This document shows, piece after piece, positions 1 to 6,030 of a stretch of 6,243 nucleotides of DNA. How positions within the stretch are numbered: the stretch's first letter is position 1; each line of letters starts with the position of its first letter. The translations under genes were made by a program, and so were the position numbers. The notes under the pieces were generated by a model. That model was not told where the DNA came from and ran no database searches. It saw only the letters and a list, made by a program, of their open reading frames with translations. The DNA lies in NCBI GenBank assembly GCA_027025615.1, contig JALVQM010000126.1:1-6243 (forward strand), given 5' to 3'. The DNA comes from Desulfobacteraceae bacterium (GTDB lineage Bacteria > Desulfobacterota > Desulfobacteria > Desulfobacterales > Desulfosarcinaceae).

Positions 1-366
1 GTTACGCCTCCCCCTGAAACTGAACTGCCGGAAAACGGTAAGATAGCCAGAGGTTTTGCTAACTGGCTGGTAAAAGACTGGCTTCGTGAAAATAAATATG
101 CACTAAACAATGTCATGGTGTTTGATTTATATAACACTCTCACTTCCGGCCATTCTGCAACAGAAAATGATGCTGGGGAAGAACAGGGCAATCATCACAG
201 AATCTGGCAGAGGAAAGTGCAGCATATCGTTCAAACGGAAAACAATCTGCTCGTGTACCCAAGGAAATCAGGGGATAATCATCCGTCGGCAGCCGGTCTG
301 CAGAAAGCCACCCAGGAGTTTGTTCCTCTTCTAAATTATTATTACGCTCAGTGGAAAAACCAGTGA
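1..366 (+). CDS. Putative SGNH-hydrolase-like protein, C-terminal part (5' end outside window)
   Basis: The reading frame is open from base 1 to the TGA at 364-366, giving 121 residues. The true start lies upstream, so the internal ATG at 115 should not be taken as the start. Seen in the sequence: a hydrophobic strand-like stretch (NVMVFDLYNTLTS), a GNHHRIW segment, and near the end GDNHPSAAG (Asp codon at 274-276, His codon at 280-282) followed by a helix-like tail, KATQEFVPLLN. An Asp/His pair followed by P-S-x-x-G close to the C-terminus is the usual position of the catalytic Asp-His block of SGNH/GDSL-type esterases. The serine block would lie in the missing N-terminal part. Its stop is 1 base before the exosortase ATG, so the two are probably co-translated. 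By inference it could be a glycan or protein esterase acting with the exported matrix. The family call comes from motif recognition only, and the substrate is unknown. Confidence 0.6.
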   Translation, partial: VTPPPETELPENGKIARGFANWLVKDWLRENKYALNNVMVFDLYNTLTSGHSATENDAGEEQGNHHRIWQRKVQHIVQTENNLLVYPRKSGDNHPSAAGLQKATQEFVPLLNYYYAQWKNQ

Positions 367-367
367 T

Positions 368-1219
368 ATGACAGATACTCAACGGCGTAATAAATTAGTA
401 AATATTGTCGGGTTAATCATTATTGGGCTCCTGATAACTCTTACATATAAAGCAACCCTTATATGGCTGTTTCAACGGTATATTGGAGAGGATTCCTATT
501 ATTCACACGGGTTCATTGTACCATTTGTTTCCATCTTTTTTATTTATCAACAGAAAGATCGTCTTAAACGTATAACGCAGCAAGCGAGTCTTGCTGGCCT
601 GTGTGTTGTGCTCTTTGCTTTGCTTCTGCATGTGCTGGGTACAATCCTTTATATTTTTTCGCTATCCGGCTTCTCGCTGTACTTCCTTATTATAGGGCTT
701 ACCCTGTTTTTGTTTGGAGTGGAACGATCCAGGATTATCTGGTTTCCGCTTTTTTTTCTCGTTTTTATGTTTCCTCTGCCCATGGCGGTGATCGGTCTGA
801 TCTCCTTTCCAATGAAAATTTTTGCAGCAAAAGCCGGTGTTTTTTTGGTGAGTATGCTGGGGATACCTGTACATGGTGAAGGGTTTAATATAACGATTCC
901 CGCTGGTCATCTACTTGTGGGAAATCCCTGTTCAGGATTACGTTCTTTAATTGCTTTTCTTGCTCTTGGGTCGGTTTTTGCCTACATAACCCCCCTGTCG
1001 ACGGGTAACAAATGGATATTGTTCCTGTTTTCGATTCCCGTTGCGTTGTTATCTAATATTATCAGAGTTCCCATCCTGATTCTCGTTTCACATTATTGGG
1101 GTCTTGAAGCAGCAGTCCCAGACACACTGGTACATACCGGATCGGGTATTTTTGTTTTTGTGTTTGGCTTTTTTCTGCTTTTCCTCTTAGCAAGGGTACT
1201 GGAACGATCAAAAAAATGA
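368..1219 (+). CDS. xrt: Exosortase (integral membrane transpeptidase-like protease)
   Basis: A 283-residue, very hydrophobic protein with about eight likely membrane segments. Exosortases are inner-membrane cysteine proteases that recognise C-terminal PEP-CTERM-type sorting tags on exported proteins, often in exopolysaccharide loci. The family signatures are all visible: YSHGFIVPF at about residues 45-53, the active-site block NPCSGLRSL with Cys188, the SNIIRVP block with Arg233, and His256 in LVHTGSG. These are the expected Cys, Arg and His of the active site, so the enzyme looks intact. The ATG at 368 follows the upstream TGA (364-366) by one base and no strong Shine-Dalgarno is seen, so translational coupling is likely. 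The last four bases overlap the EpsI start. The exosortase subtype (XrtA, B, D and so on) cannot be assigned here because no tagged substrate is in view. Confidence 0.93.
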   Translation: MTDTQRRNKLVNIVGLIIIGLLITLTYKATLIWLFQRYIGEDSYYSHGFIVPFVSIFFIYQQKDRLKRITQQASLAGLCVVLFALLLHVLGTILYIFSLSGFSLYFLIIGLTLFLFGVERSRIIWFPLFFLVFMFPLPMAVIGLISFPMKIFAAKAGVFLVSMLGIPVHGEGFNITIPAGHLLVGNPCSGLRSLIAFLALGSVFAYITPLSTGNKWILFLFSIPVALLSNIIRVPILILVSHYWGLEAAVPDTLVHTGSGIFVFVFGFFLLFLLARVLERSKK

Positions 1220-1857
1220 AGAATATAACTGTAAGATATCTGCTGATAATATTCCTGTTGATATTAACCGCAACACTGGTAAATGCATTGCAATATGACT
1301 CTTCCCAGGACGACACTGCAGAATTTACCATGCTACAGGAAATTCCAATGCAGATTGGTGACTGGCAAGGAAGAGACCTGCCCCTTGATGACAGCGTATA
1401 CAACATCCTGGAAACAAGAAATATTATTCATCGTAACTACACGAATACGGAAGGGGATACCATACTCCTTTCCATCGTTTATTATAATGATACCAAGGTA
1501 GATTTTCATGCCCCCGAGGCCTGCCTTGGAGGTCGGGGAGAACGTACATCTAAAACGGTCAAAAGACTGAACCTGAAGATTGGCACGCAGTCGTTCCCCC
1601 TTGAGGTTGCTGAAATTATTTCAACAAATCCGGACCGTTACGGTGTATCCTATTATTTTTACAAGGCAGGAAACTTTATGGGACAGAACTATATAAAAAT
1701 GCGCTTGAATCTGGCAAGGAACAGCCTGTTCTCCGGGGATAAAAGTGGAGCATTAATCCGTTTTTCAGGCAACTACTGGAATGAAAATGACCGGCAAAAG
1801 ATGGAACGACTAATGCAGTCCTTAATTCAAAAAATTATACCTGCCATTATTGGTTAA
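1216..1857 (+). CDS. epsI: EpsI-family exosortase-associated protein
   Basis: A 213-residue protein with an N-terminal membrane anchor (about residues 7-24) and a soluble, presumably periplasmic domain. It carries the EpsI family hallmarks: an IPMQIGDWQG segment at residues 43-52, then a strand pair ending in FHAPEACLGGRG at 97-108 with Cys103. This corresponds to the H-(S/A)-P-E-x-C-L block of EpsI proteins. In many bacteria this domain is fused to the C-terminus of the exosortase; here it is a separate gene overlapping the exosortase stop by 4 bases (ATGA at 1216-1219), which indicates coupling and a shared complex. The exact biochemical role of EpsI is not settled; it is genetically linked to exosortase and exopolysaccharide production. 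The length is typical and no frameshift is seen. Confidence 0.9.
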   Translation: MKNITVRYLLIIFLLILTATLVNALQYDSSQDDTAEFTMLQEIPMQIGDWQGRDLPLDDSVYNILETRNIIHRNYTNTEGDTILLSIVYYNDTKVDFHAPEACLGGRGERTSKTVKRLNLKIGTQSFPLEVAEIISTNPDRYGVSYYFYKAGNFMGQNYIKMRLNLARNSLFSGDKSGALIRFSGNYWNENDRQKMERLMQSLIQKIIPAIIG

Positions 1858-1867
1858 ACCGGCCGGT
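1858..1867. repeat. 10-bp perfect palindrome just after epsI
   Basis: ACCGGCCGGT begins on the base after the epsI TAA. It is self-complementary with no loop and no following T-run, so it does not look like a rho-independent terminator. It could be a protein-binding half-site pair or chance. The remaining 151 bases of the gap up to 2018 show no convincing promoter or RNA gene. Confidence 0.3.
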
Positions 1868-2008
1868 GCCCAAAGAATAAAGCATAAACTTGGCGTGATC
1901 TTTCAGGGGGAAATATTACCTTTTCACATGCCTGACATCTTGGACGCATGGACTTGATTGATACTGAAAAGCAACGCTTTCTCGAAGAACCGGGAAGGAA
2001 GAGGAAAT

Positions 2009-2013
2009 AAAGG
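2009..2013 (+). promoter_or_regulatory. Ribosome binding site of the flippase gene
   Basis: AAAGG lies 5 bases before the ATG at 2019, within a purine-rich run that starts near 1993. It supports 2019 as the start and suggests independent translation initiation after the 161-base gap. Confidence 0.6.
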
Positions 2014-2018
2014 TAATA

Positions 2019-3500
2019 ATGTCAGCAGGAAGCGGCAAAAAAATTATATCTCACGGTAAAATCTATCTGGCCGGAAATATTCTGCAGCGTTGTGTCAGCT
2101 TCATCATGCTGCCCATTTATACACGCTGCCTGACTCCCTCGGATTATGGAACCATAGAACTCCTTTCCATGGTTTTGGATTTTGTCGGCATCATTCTTGG
2201 TCTGCGTATCGGCCAGTCTATATTCAGATATTACGCCGACTATGAAACAAGAAAAGATAAAGGAGAAGTTGTAAGCACAGCCCTCTGGCTTGTTGCGTCA
2301 TTAAATATCGTAGGAGTATTGCTCATAATCATGGGGGCAAAACCGATCTCCTCAATGGTTTTCGGCGATGCAGGTCAGGTAAAAAATCTGCTTCTTTTTT
2401 CTTCAACATTACTTGTCCAGGGGTTTGTCGAAATCCCTATGGCATTTGTACGGGCTCAGCAGCACCCTAAGCTGTTTGTGGGGTTCAGTATCATTAAACT
2501 TACCCTGCAACTCAGTTTGAATATACTCTTCGTAGTTTACATGCAGCTGCATGTTGAAGGGGTAATCTACAGCGCGATTCTCTCCTCCCTGTTCATGGGA
2601 GGTCTGTTAGGCGGTTATACCCTGAAGCAATGCGGCATGCGCTTTTCCCGGAAAAAAGCCCGACAACTTATTTCTTTTAGTTTGCCGCTGATGGCTACTG
2701 GTATTCTTGCTTTTTATATCACCTTTGGCGACCGTTACCTGTTACGGTATTTTGGCGGTGGACTTCAGGAGGTCGGCGTATATTCACTGGGGTATAAATT
2801 TGGCTTTATGCTGATGTTTCTGATCGTCACCCCTTTTGCCTCTATCTGGGACTCTGAAAAATATAACATAGCCAAAAAAGAAACAGCCAGGGAGGAGTTT
2901 CAAAGTATTTTTGTTATCTATTCCACGGTTGTTATTCTGGTGTGCATGGCAATTTCGCTTTTTGTGAAAGATCTCCTTCACATCATGTCTGCTCCTGATT
3001 TTTGGGGTGCGGCAAAAATTGTTCCGATTATTTTAGGGGGATACTTGGCCAATGCCCTGGCCCAGTATGTAAACCTTGGAATTCTTCTCAAAAATAAAAC
3101 GATTGAGATTACCTACGGGACATTGATAGCTGCAGTTGTCATCAGTCTTGGCTATTTTCTGCTGATCCCCAGCTATGGCGGGATGGGGGCAGCATGGGCA
3201 ACGTTTTTTGCCTTTACCTCTCGAACGGCGTGGATTTACTGGCGGGCAAAACGGTTGTATGATATGGCGTTGCACTGGCGTCCTGTCGTCATTCTCCTTG
3301 GATTATGGATTACGGTCTGTATATGTTCAATGTATGGGCCGACAGGTCTGCCAACTTCTCTTCTCTTTAATTGCTTTTTATTTATTCTGGTTTCTCTCCT
3401 TTTACTCTATGCACCGATTTTACCAATGACATTGCGAGCTCAGTTACTTATGAGCTTCCGTAACCCTCAATCAACTGTAAAGATACTCTTTGGAAAGTAA
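2019..3500 (+). CDS. Oligosaccharide flippase (Wzx/MATE-like, polysaccharide biosynthesis protein)
   Basis: A 493-residue polytopic membrane protein with roughly 12-14 hydrophobic segments. The N-terminus (GNILQRCVSFIMLPIYTRCL, then TPSDYGTIELL at about residues 39-49) is the classic start of lipopolysaccharide/O-antigen flippases of the MOP superfamily: a first helix, then 'P-x-Y-T-R-x-L-(S/T)-P-x-D-Y-G'. Wzx proteins move undecaprenyl-diphosphate-linked oligosaccharide repeat units from the cytoplasmic to the periplasmic side of the inner membrane. The length is normal for the family. It is followed 9 bases later by a sulfotransferase gene, so the two are probably in one transcript. A specific Wzx type cannot be deduced because these proteins diverge with their glycan. 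Confidence 0.92.
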   Translation: MSAGSGKKIISHGKIYLAGNILQRCVSFIMLPIYTRCLTPSDYGTIELLSMVLDFVGIILGLRIGQSIFRYYADYETRKDKGEVVSTALWLVASLNIVGVLLIIMGAKPISSMVFGDAGQVKNLLLFSSTLLVQGFVEIPMAFVRAQQHPKLFVGFSIIKLTLQLSLNILFVVYMQLHVEGVIYSAILSSLFMGGLLGGYTLKQCGMRFSRKKARQLISFSLPLMATGILAFYITFGDRYLLRYFGGGLQEVGVYSLGYKFGFMLMFLIVTPFASIWDSEKYNIAKKETAREEFQSIFVIYSTVVILVCMAISLFVKDLLHIMSAPDFWGAAKIVPIILGGYLANALAQYVNLGILLKNKTIEITYGTLIAAVVISLGYFLLIPSYGGMGAAWATFFAFTSRTAWIYWRAKRLYDMALHWRPVVILLGLWITVCICSMYGPTGLPTSLLFNCFLFILVSLLLLYAPILPMTLRAQLLMSFRNPQSTVKILFGK

Positions 3501-3509
3501 CCACAGGCT

Positions 3510-4355
3510 ATGGACAAGAAGAATTTACAACATCCCACTTTTGTTTGTATTGGCGCTCAAAAGGCCGGTACTACCTGGCTCTATGATAACCTGCGCCAAC
3601 ATCCGGAAGTGTGGTTGCCGCCAGTAAAAGAGCTCCACTTCTTTAACACTGTATGTCCTCATCAGCAGTTGCTTGGGGTTGAGACCTACAACCATATTAT
3701 CATTTCAAAAATATGGCGAAATTTCATTGCTCACCCCTCACTGACAAATATTCGTTGGCTGAAACAATTTTATCTGGAACAGAAAAGCACTCAATGGTAC
3801 CAGGATTTGTTTGCAAAGGTTCCCACTGGAAAATGTTCAGGGGATATGACCCCTGGATATACCACCCTTGATGAACGAGGCGTTGCTTTTGCTCGTCAAG
3901 TTCTGACTGATTCTTGTAAAGTGTTTGTCATACTGCGTAATCCTGTGGAACGGCTCTGGTCATCATTGAAAATGAATTATCGCTGGAAAGGAGAGAATGT
4001 TCAAAAGGAGGAACTGACAACCTTGTTGGATGAAATGCGTATCCCCAGTAACTATCTCCGCACAGATTATGTCCGCATAATTAAACTCTGGCAGAGCTAT
4101 TTTCCAAACTTTAGAGTTTTTCTTTTTGATGACCTGGTAAAAGATCCGCTCAACTTCCTTTTTGAAATAGAGGAGTACCTGGGAATAAAACAATTTTCGT
4201 CCGCCGATACGTTGATGAAAAAATCCAATGCGGACAAAAAAAATATTACCCTGCCGCCGGAGATAAAAAAAGAACTCATGGTGGAATACGCCGGAGAGCT
4301 GGATAAGCTTGAGACCCTTTTACCCGGTATAAAGGCACGCTGGTTTGGTCAGTGA
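3510..4355 (+). CDS. PAPS-dependent sulfotransferase (carbohydrate type), first copy
   Basis: A 281-residue soluble protein, the usual size for Sulfotransfer domain enzymes. It transfers sulfate from 3'-phosphoadenosine-5'-phosphosulfate to a hydroxyl or amine, here most likely on a sugar. The 5'-phosphosulfate loop is visible at residues 15-22 (GAQKAGTT, with Lys18). The 3'-phosphate-binding segment is at 140-152 (VILRNPVERLWSS, with Arg143 and Ser151). Between them lies GDMTPGYT (111-118), matching the central E/D-x-(T/S)-P-x-Y block, and HPEVWLPPVKELHFF (31-45) follows the PSB loop as in heparan-sulfate-type enzymes. No signal peptide is present, so it should act in the cytoplasm before flipping. 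The Shine-Dalgarno is weak, and the gene starts 9 bases after the flippase stop. The acceptor is unknown. Confidence 0.9.
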   Translation: MDKKNLQHPTFVCIGAQKAGTTWLYDNLRQHPEVWLPPVKELHFFNTVCPHQQLLGVETYNHIIISKIWRNFIAHPSLTNIRWLKQFYLEQKSTQWYQDLFAKVPTGKCSGDMTPGYTTLDERGVAFARQVLTDSCKVFVILRNPVERLWSSLKMNYRWKGENVQKEELTTLLDEMRIPSNYLRTDYVRIIKLWQSYFPNFRVFLFDDLVKDPLNFLFEIEEYLGIKQFSSADTLMKKSNADKKNITLPPEIKKELMVEYAGELDKLETLLPGIKARWFGQ

Positions 4356-4372
4356 AATGAGGATAATGTGAC

Positions 4373-4936
4373 ATGACAACAAGTGAGTATTCCACAGGAA
4401 AACTGCTGCGGCGATTATATTGGGACCTCGTTGATAAAAACGAACGAAAATACTACTTGTATTGGCTGATTACACAGATTCCGCGTAGGTGGGGCGACCT
4501 CATGCGGGCCAGATTCTGCAGCCGCCATTTCCGCAAAGCAGGGGCAAATTTATGTGTTTGTGCGGGAACTCGTTTTCGGTCAATGGAAAATATTGAGGTT
4601 GGGGATAATGTTGGTATAGGATTTGATAATTTTCTTCAGGGCCTGGGAGGGATTACAATTGGAGATAATGTCCTCACCGGACCGGGATGTAAAATTTGGA
4701 GTGCCAACCATAATTATTCGTCAAAGGAACATTTAATTGCCGAGCAAGGAATTAAACCTCAGCCGGTGGTCATAGGCAATGACGTATGGCTGGCAGCAAA
4801 TGTTTTTATAGTTCCAGGGGTTGAGCTACCCGATGGAGTTGTCGTAGCGGCAGGAGCTGTGGTAAATGTAAAAAAATATAAACCATATTCTATTCTTGCC
4901 GGAAATCCGGCAAGAATGGTTGGCACTAGGAATTAA
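4373..4936 (+). CDS. Left-handed beta-helix (hexapeptide repeat) acetyltransferase
   Basis: A 187-residue protein of the WbbJ/maltose O-acetyltransferase-like group. After a basic N-terminal segment of about 55 residues come hexapeptide turns: IEVGDNVGIG (74-83), ITIGDNVLTGPGCKI (94-108), and a long run from VVIGNDVWLAANVFIVPGV (132-150) to PDGVVVAAGAVV (153-164). The closing ILAGNPAR motif is at 174-181. His113 in SANHNY is the expected catalytic base. Members usually form trimers and move acetyl from acetyl-CoA to a sugar hydroxyl or amine. The position between two sulfotransferases and after a flippase suggests decoration of the same glycan. A GAGG at 4359-4362 is the likely ribosome binding site. 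The nearby ATG at 4366 runs straight into a stop, so 4373 is the start. Confidence 0.9.
   Translation: MTTSEYSTGKLLRRLYWDLVDKNERKYYLYWLITQIPRRWGDLMRARFCSRHFRKAGANLCVCAGTRFRSMENIEVGDNVGIGFDNFLQGLGGITIGDNVLTGPGCKIWSANHNYSSKEHLIAEQGIKPQPVVIGNDVWLAANVFIVPGVELPDGVVVAAGAVVNVKKYKPYSILAGNPARMVGTRN
4892..4917. repeat. Perfect 12-bp inverted repeat with 2-base spacer inside the acetyltransferase gene
   Basis: The left arm 4892-4903 and right arm 4906-4917 are exact reverse complements separated by AA. The arms encode the conserved I-L-A-G-N-P-A-R stretch (residues 174-181), ending 16 bases before the stop codon. As RNA it would form a strong GC-cored hairpin. No T-run follows, so it is not a standard intrinsic terminator. 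It may slow ribosomes, protect the 3' end of the upstream message or be a by-product of codon choice. Confidence 0.6.
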
Positions 4937-4972
4937 GAGAGAACTGTTGAAATGGAGAGGGAGTATAAAGGA

Positions 4973-5020
4973 ATGACGTGCGACTGTTGTAGCTTATTTT
5001 GCGGGGGAACGAATAGTTGA
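4973..5020 (+). CDS. Possible cysteine-rich leader peptide upstream of the second sulfotransferase
   Basis: A tiny ORF of 15 codons, MTCDCCSLFCGGTNS, ending with TGA at 5018-5020, one base before the ATG of the sulfotransferase at 5022. An in-frame ATG at 4952 would extend it to 22 residues. The shorter start has a GGGAG (4959-4963) 9 bases upstream, better than anything in front of 4952. Four of the 15 residues are Cys. The tight junction would allow translational coupling. By inference, a Cys-rich leader before a sulfur-handling gene could sense cysteine supply through ribosome stalling. An ORF this short can easily arise by chance, and no alternative hairpins were identified around it. Confidence 0.22.
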   Translation: MTCDCCSLFCGGTNS

Positions 5021-5021
5021 T

Positions 5022-5879
5022 ATGAATACAAGAAAAGTAAATCTTTTCCTGATCGGAGGTATGAAGTGCGGCTCAACGACTTTGCATGATTATTTGTCTG
5101 AACATCCAGAGATATTTATGTCTCATAATAAAGAACCCGGTTTTTTTGTTCCTGAAATATGGAAAGACAGGGATGACTCAGAATATTTTGATCTTTTTGC
5201 ACCTGCAACTACTGAAAAATATATTGGAGAATCAAGTACTTTTTACTCTAAGTTGCCAACATTTAAAGGTGTTCCTAAAAGGATTTATAGCTACAATGCA
5301 AATGCTAAAATATTATATATTGTGCGTAATCCCTTAGACAGGATCATCAGTCATTATTTCCATAATAGAAGAGATTTAATGCTTCATGCGGAGAAACGAC
5401 CAATAATGCAAGCTGTGCAGAAGGATGAAAGGTATATTGCGTATACCGACTATCAGAAACAGATCAAGCCATATATTGCCCTGTTTGGAGAGCAGAACGT
5501 AAAGGTTGTTAAATTCGAATCTTTAATACAGGAACGTGATACCATTCTTGCTGAAATTTTCAGTTGGCTCGGGGTGGATACGACACTTATTCCTCCAGAA
5601 ACTATAAAGTCAAATGCCAAACCTAGGCAGGCTGAAGTAATTCGTGGAGCGGGAATGCTGAACAAAATTCGCTATAGTCAGGCTTGGGCTAAGGTGTCGC
5701 CATGGTTTCCTGCGATTCTCAAGAAAACTGGGAACGCCCTTGCCGCTAGGCAGGATGAGTTGAAGCTGACAACGCATGAACTTGAACAATTGATAAAGTA
5801 TTTGTCACCCATAACTGTCGATATTGCCAGCAGGTTGCAAAAAGAGCTAAAGATTGATTGTGCTGACTGGCACAGGTAA
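5022..5879 (+). CDS. PAPS-dependent sulfotransferase, second and divergent copy
   Basis: A 285-residue soluble Sulfotransfer-domain protein. Motifs: the PSB loop GGMKCGSTT at residues 12-20 (Lys15), EHPEIFMSHNKEPGFF at 27-42, GESSTFYSK at 69-77 (central block), and the 3'-phosphate segment ILYIVRNPLDRIISHYFH at 97-114 (Arg102, Ser110). It differs from the first sulfotransferase nearly everywhere outside these motifs, so it is not a recent duplicate and probably sulfates another position or sugar. The start at 5022 keeps the beta-strand VNLFLIGG before the loop. The internal ATG at 5061 lies in the loop itself and would destroy the site. The only upstream ribosome-site candidate is a G-run at 5003-5007, about 14 bases away. 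The first half is clearly richer in A+T than the upstream genes. It acts in the cytoplasm; the acceptor is unknown. Confidence 0.9.
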   Translation: MNTRKVNLFLIGGMKCGSTTLHDYLSEHPEIFMSHNKEPGFFVPEIWKDRDDSEYFDLFAPATTEKYIGESSTFYSKLPTFKGVPKRIYSYNANAKILYIVRNPLDRIISHYFHNRRDLMLHAEKRPIMQAVQKDERYIAYTDYQKQIKPYIALFGEQNVKVVKFESLIQERDTILAEIFSWLGVDTTLIPPETIKSNAKPRQAEVIRGAGMLNKIRYSQAWAKVSPWFPAILKKTGNALAARQDELKLTTHELEQLIKYLSPITVDIASRLQKELKIDCADWHR

Positions 5880-6030
5880 TTATCGCTTTTGTCAACACTA
5901 ATTTATCCATATAAGTGCTACTTGTTTCTACTCGAACATACAGGGTGTTGTTACAAATATATTGACTATGGCTCAGGGGTAGAGGAGTTCAGGGAACAGT
6001 TAGTTCGCCCGAATATTCCAAATTTAAAAA
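5880..6030. other. Intergenic gap, possibly containing decayed coding sequence
   Basis: These 151 bases separate the sulfotransferase from the glycosyltransferase. No terminator or convincing promoter was found. The frame that continues after the sulfotransferase stop stays open for 62 codons to a TGA at 6066-6068. Its distal part reads IDYGSGVEEFREQLVRPN and then NLKNAELKKKK, which looks protein-like but has no in-frame ATG start. It may be a gene remnant or chance. Confidence 0.3.

Noticed and set aside
110..334. ORF in another forward frame over the first gene
   Set aside because: It overlaps the frame that carries the GDNHPS block and continues open from base 1; its own translation shows no family features.
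140..382. Minus-strand ORF of 80 codons
   Set aside because: It is antisense to the SGNH-like frame, has no recognisable motif or ribosome site, and is a shadow of the coding strand. The other minus-strand ORFs were rejected for the same reason.
1889..1908. Sigma-54-like promoter (TTGGCGTG, then TTTCA)
   Set aside because: The GG element is present, but 10 bases later the required GC is CA, so the -12 element fails.
1940..1965. Sigma-70-like -35 (TTGGAC) with a GATACT -10 before the flippase
   Set aside because: The spacer is only 14 bases and the -10 match is partial, which is too weak to call.
4892..4917. Rho-independent terminator at the inverted repeat
   Set aside because: It lies inside the coding sequence and is followed by GGTTGGCACTAGG, with no T-run on either strand.
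5962..5967. TTGACT as a -35 box before the glycosyltransferase
   Set aside because: No -10-like hexamer occurs 16-18 bases downstream; that region is G-rich.
5962..6030. tRNA-like string: GGCTCAGGGGTAGAG resembles a tRNA D-arm, followed by GTTCG near 6003
   Set aside because: No acceptor-stem complement to 5962-5968 exists downstream, no anticodon stem forms in the right place, and a proper T-arm is missing. The stretch is explained equally well by the open frame reading YGSGVEEF.
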